Assembly (NCBI GenBank): GCA_947175045.1
Contig: CAMWLH010000106.1
Span: 1 to 6,982, forward strand
Direction of reading: 5' to 3'
Origin: an uncultured Clostridia bacterium
GTDB taxonomy: Bacteria; Bacillota; Clostridia; Oscillospirales; Ruminococcaceae
DNA length: 6,982 nt
The notes below the pieces were generated by a model, which did not search any database, was not told where the DNA came from, and was given only the letters and a program-made list of their open reading frames with translations. Shown here piece after piece: positions 6,498 to 6,982 of this stretch (position 1 is its first letter; each line of letters begins with the position of its first letter). A program made the position numbers and the translations under genes.

Positions 6498-6926
6498 TCA
6501 ATCTTTAGCATACTTGTGGTTCTCATATTCAATAGTAATATAAGGTGTTCCTAAGGGTACCTTAGCATTTACGGTAAATTCCTGCTCATAGGTCGAAAGT
6601 GCCACCCCATCGGCAGTACATCTCCTAATGCTTGAAGCATATGCCGTAAACTTTGTTGGCCCCATTGAAAAATCAGTCACCGTCCCACGAACATACTTAT
6701 CAAAGGCATAGGAATAACAAAAAGCAAAGAATGTAGCAACTACCTCACCGTCAAAAACCGTGCTTTTTCCCAAGTTTATAAACGCCTCGCTGTTTTGAGT
6801 ATCATGATACACTCCCAAATATCCCTCATTTATGTTGTCTTCCGATGCGGCAAAAACGGGAAGCGAAAAATTGGTGATGACGAAAACCACCGCCAAGACA
6901 AATGCCAAAACTTTAGACGATTTCAT
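6498..6926 (-). CDS. Small secreted protein with signal peptide, unknown function
   Basis: I do not recognise this 142-residue protein. It carries a classic Sec signal peptide: KSSK at the N-terminus, a hydrophobic core at about residues 6-20, and a likely cleavage site after A26 (SLPVFA followed by ASED). The mature part of about 116 residues looks mostly beta-stranded, with alternating hydrophobic and polar residues (EVVATFFAF, 61-69; TPYITIEYE, 127-135). It has two cysteines, C70 and C103, that could form one disulfide. No sortase motif, lipobox or second membrane segment is seen, so it is probably released. The start at 6926 has GGAGGT at 6932-6937, five bases upstream. It is the first gene of a two-gene unit with the 165-residue protein, which suggests a shared role outside the cell. 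Confidence 0.8.
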   Translation of the reverse strand: MKSSKVLAFVLAVVFVITNFSLPVFAASEDNINEGYLGVYHDTQNSEAFINLGKSTVFDGEVVATFFAFCYSYAFDKYVRGTVTDFSMGPTKFTAYASSIRRCTADGVALSTYEQEFTVNAKVPLGTPYITIEYENHKYAKD

Positions 6927-6963
6927 ATTTTACCTCCATTTTGTTAAAATTGTAATATGTATT

Positions 6964-6972
6964 ATTTTACCA
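6964..6972 (-). promoter_or_regulatory. Possible extended -10 promoter for the exported-protein pair
   Basis: On the minus strand, TGGTAAAAT (6972-6964) resembles an extended -10 element (TG, one base, TAAAAT). A -35 at the usual distance would fall outside the window, so it cannot be checked. Transcription would begin near 6957, about 30 bases before the start codon at 6926. Confidence 0.35.
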
Positions 6973-6982
6973 TACCTAAAGC

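Overview
The window looks like the chromosome of a Gram-positive anaerobe of the Clostridia, possibly Ruminococcus-like. The basis is the strong AGGAGG-type ribosome binding sites, sigma-A-type promoters, a cytoplasmic GH2 beta-galactosidase of the DUF4982 type, and a FapA/DUF342 protein. The genus is a guess. All six genes read on the minus strand, so transcription runs from high to low coordinates.

In transcription order: two small exported proteins of unknown function (6926-6498 and 6467-5970) form a tight pair closed by a clean intrinsic terminator (5919-5948). Their DNA is visibly more AT-rich than the rest. Directly after that terminator is a near-consensus promoter (5887-5915). Its transcript begins with a repeat element and a long hairpin, then encodes a MIF/tautomerase-superfamily protein (5711-5370), which has its own terminator (5290-5351). 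A second strong promoter (5222-5250) drives a HAD phosphatase or phosphomutase-like enzyme (5142-4483), followed 13 bases later by a FapA/DUF342 protein (4469-3045). After FapA, a 196-base gap holds a second, diverged copy of the repeat and a large inverted repeat ending in eight T residues. Then comes a GH2 beta-galactosidase (2848 to the window edge, 949 codons visible, C-terminus missing).

The genes do not form an obvious single pathway. The beta-galactosidase and the HAD sugar-phosphate-type hydrolase both fit carbohydrate use. FapA is named for flagellar assembly, but no flagellar gene is present. The most interesting structure is non-coding: two copies of one repeat (83% identical over 53 ungapped bases by hand count), in the same orientation, each coupled to a long inverted repeat and each placed just upstream of the ribosome binding site of the next gene. 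This could be a small mobile palindromic element or a recurring structured RNA leader. The beta-galactosidase copy looks like a terminator that transcription from FapA would have to cross, because no separate promoter is visible.
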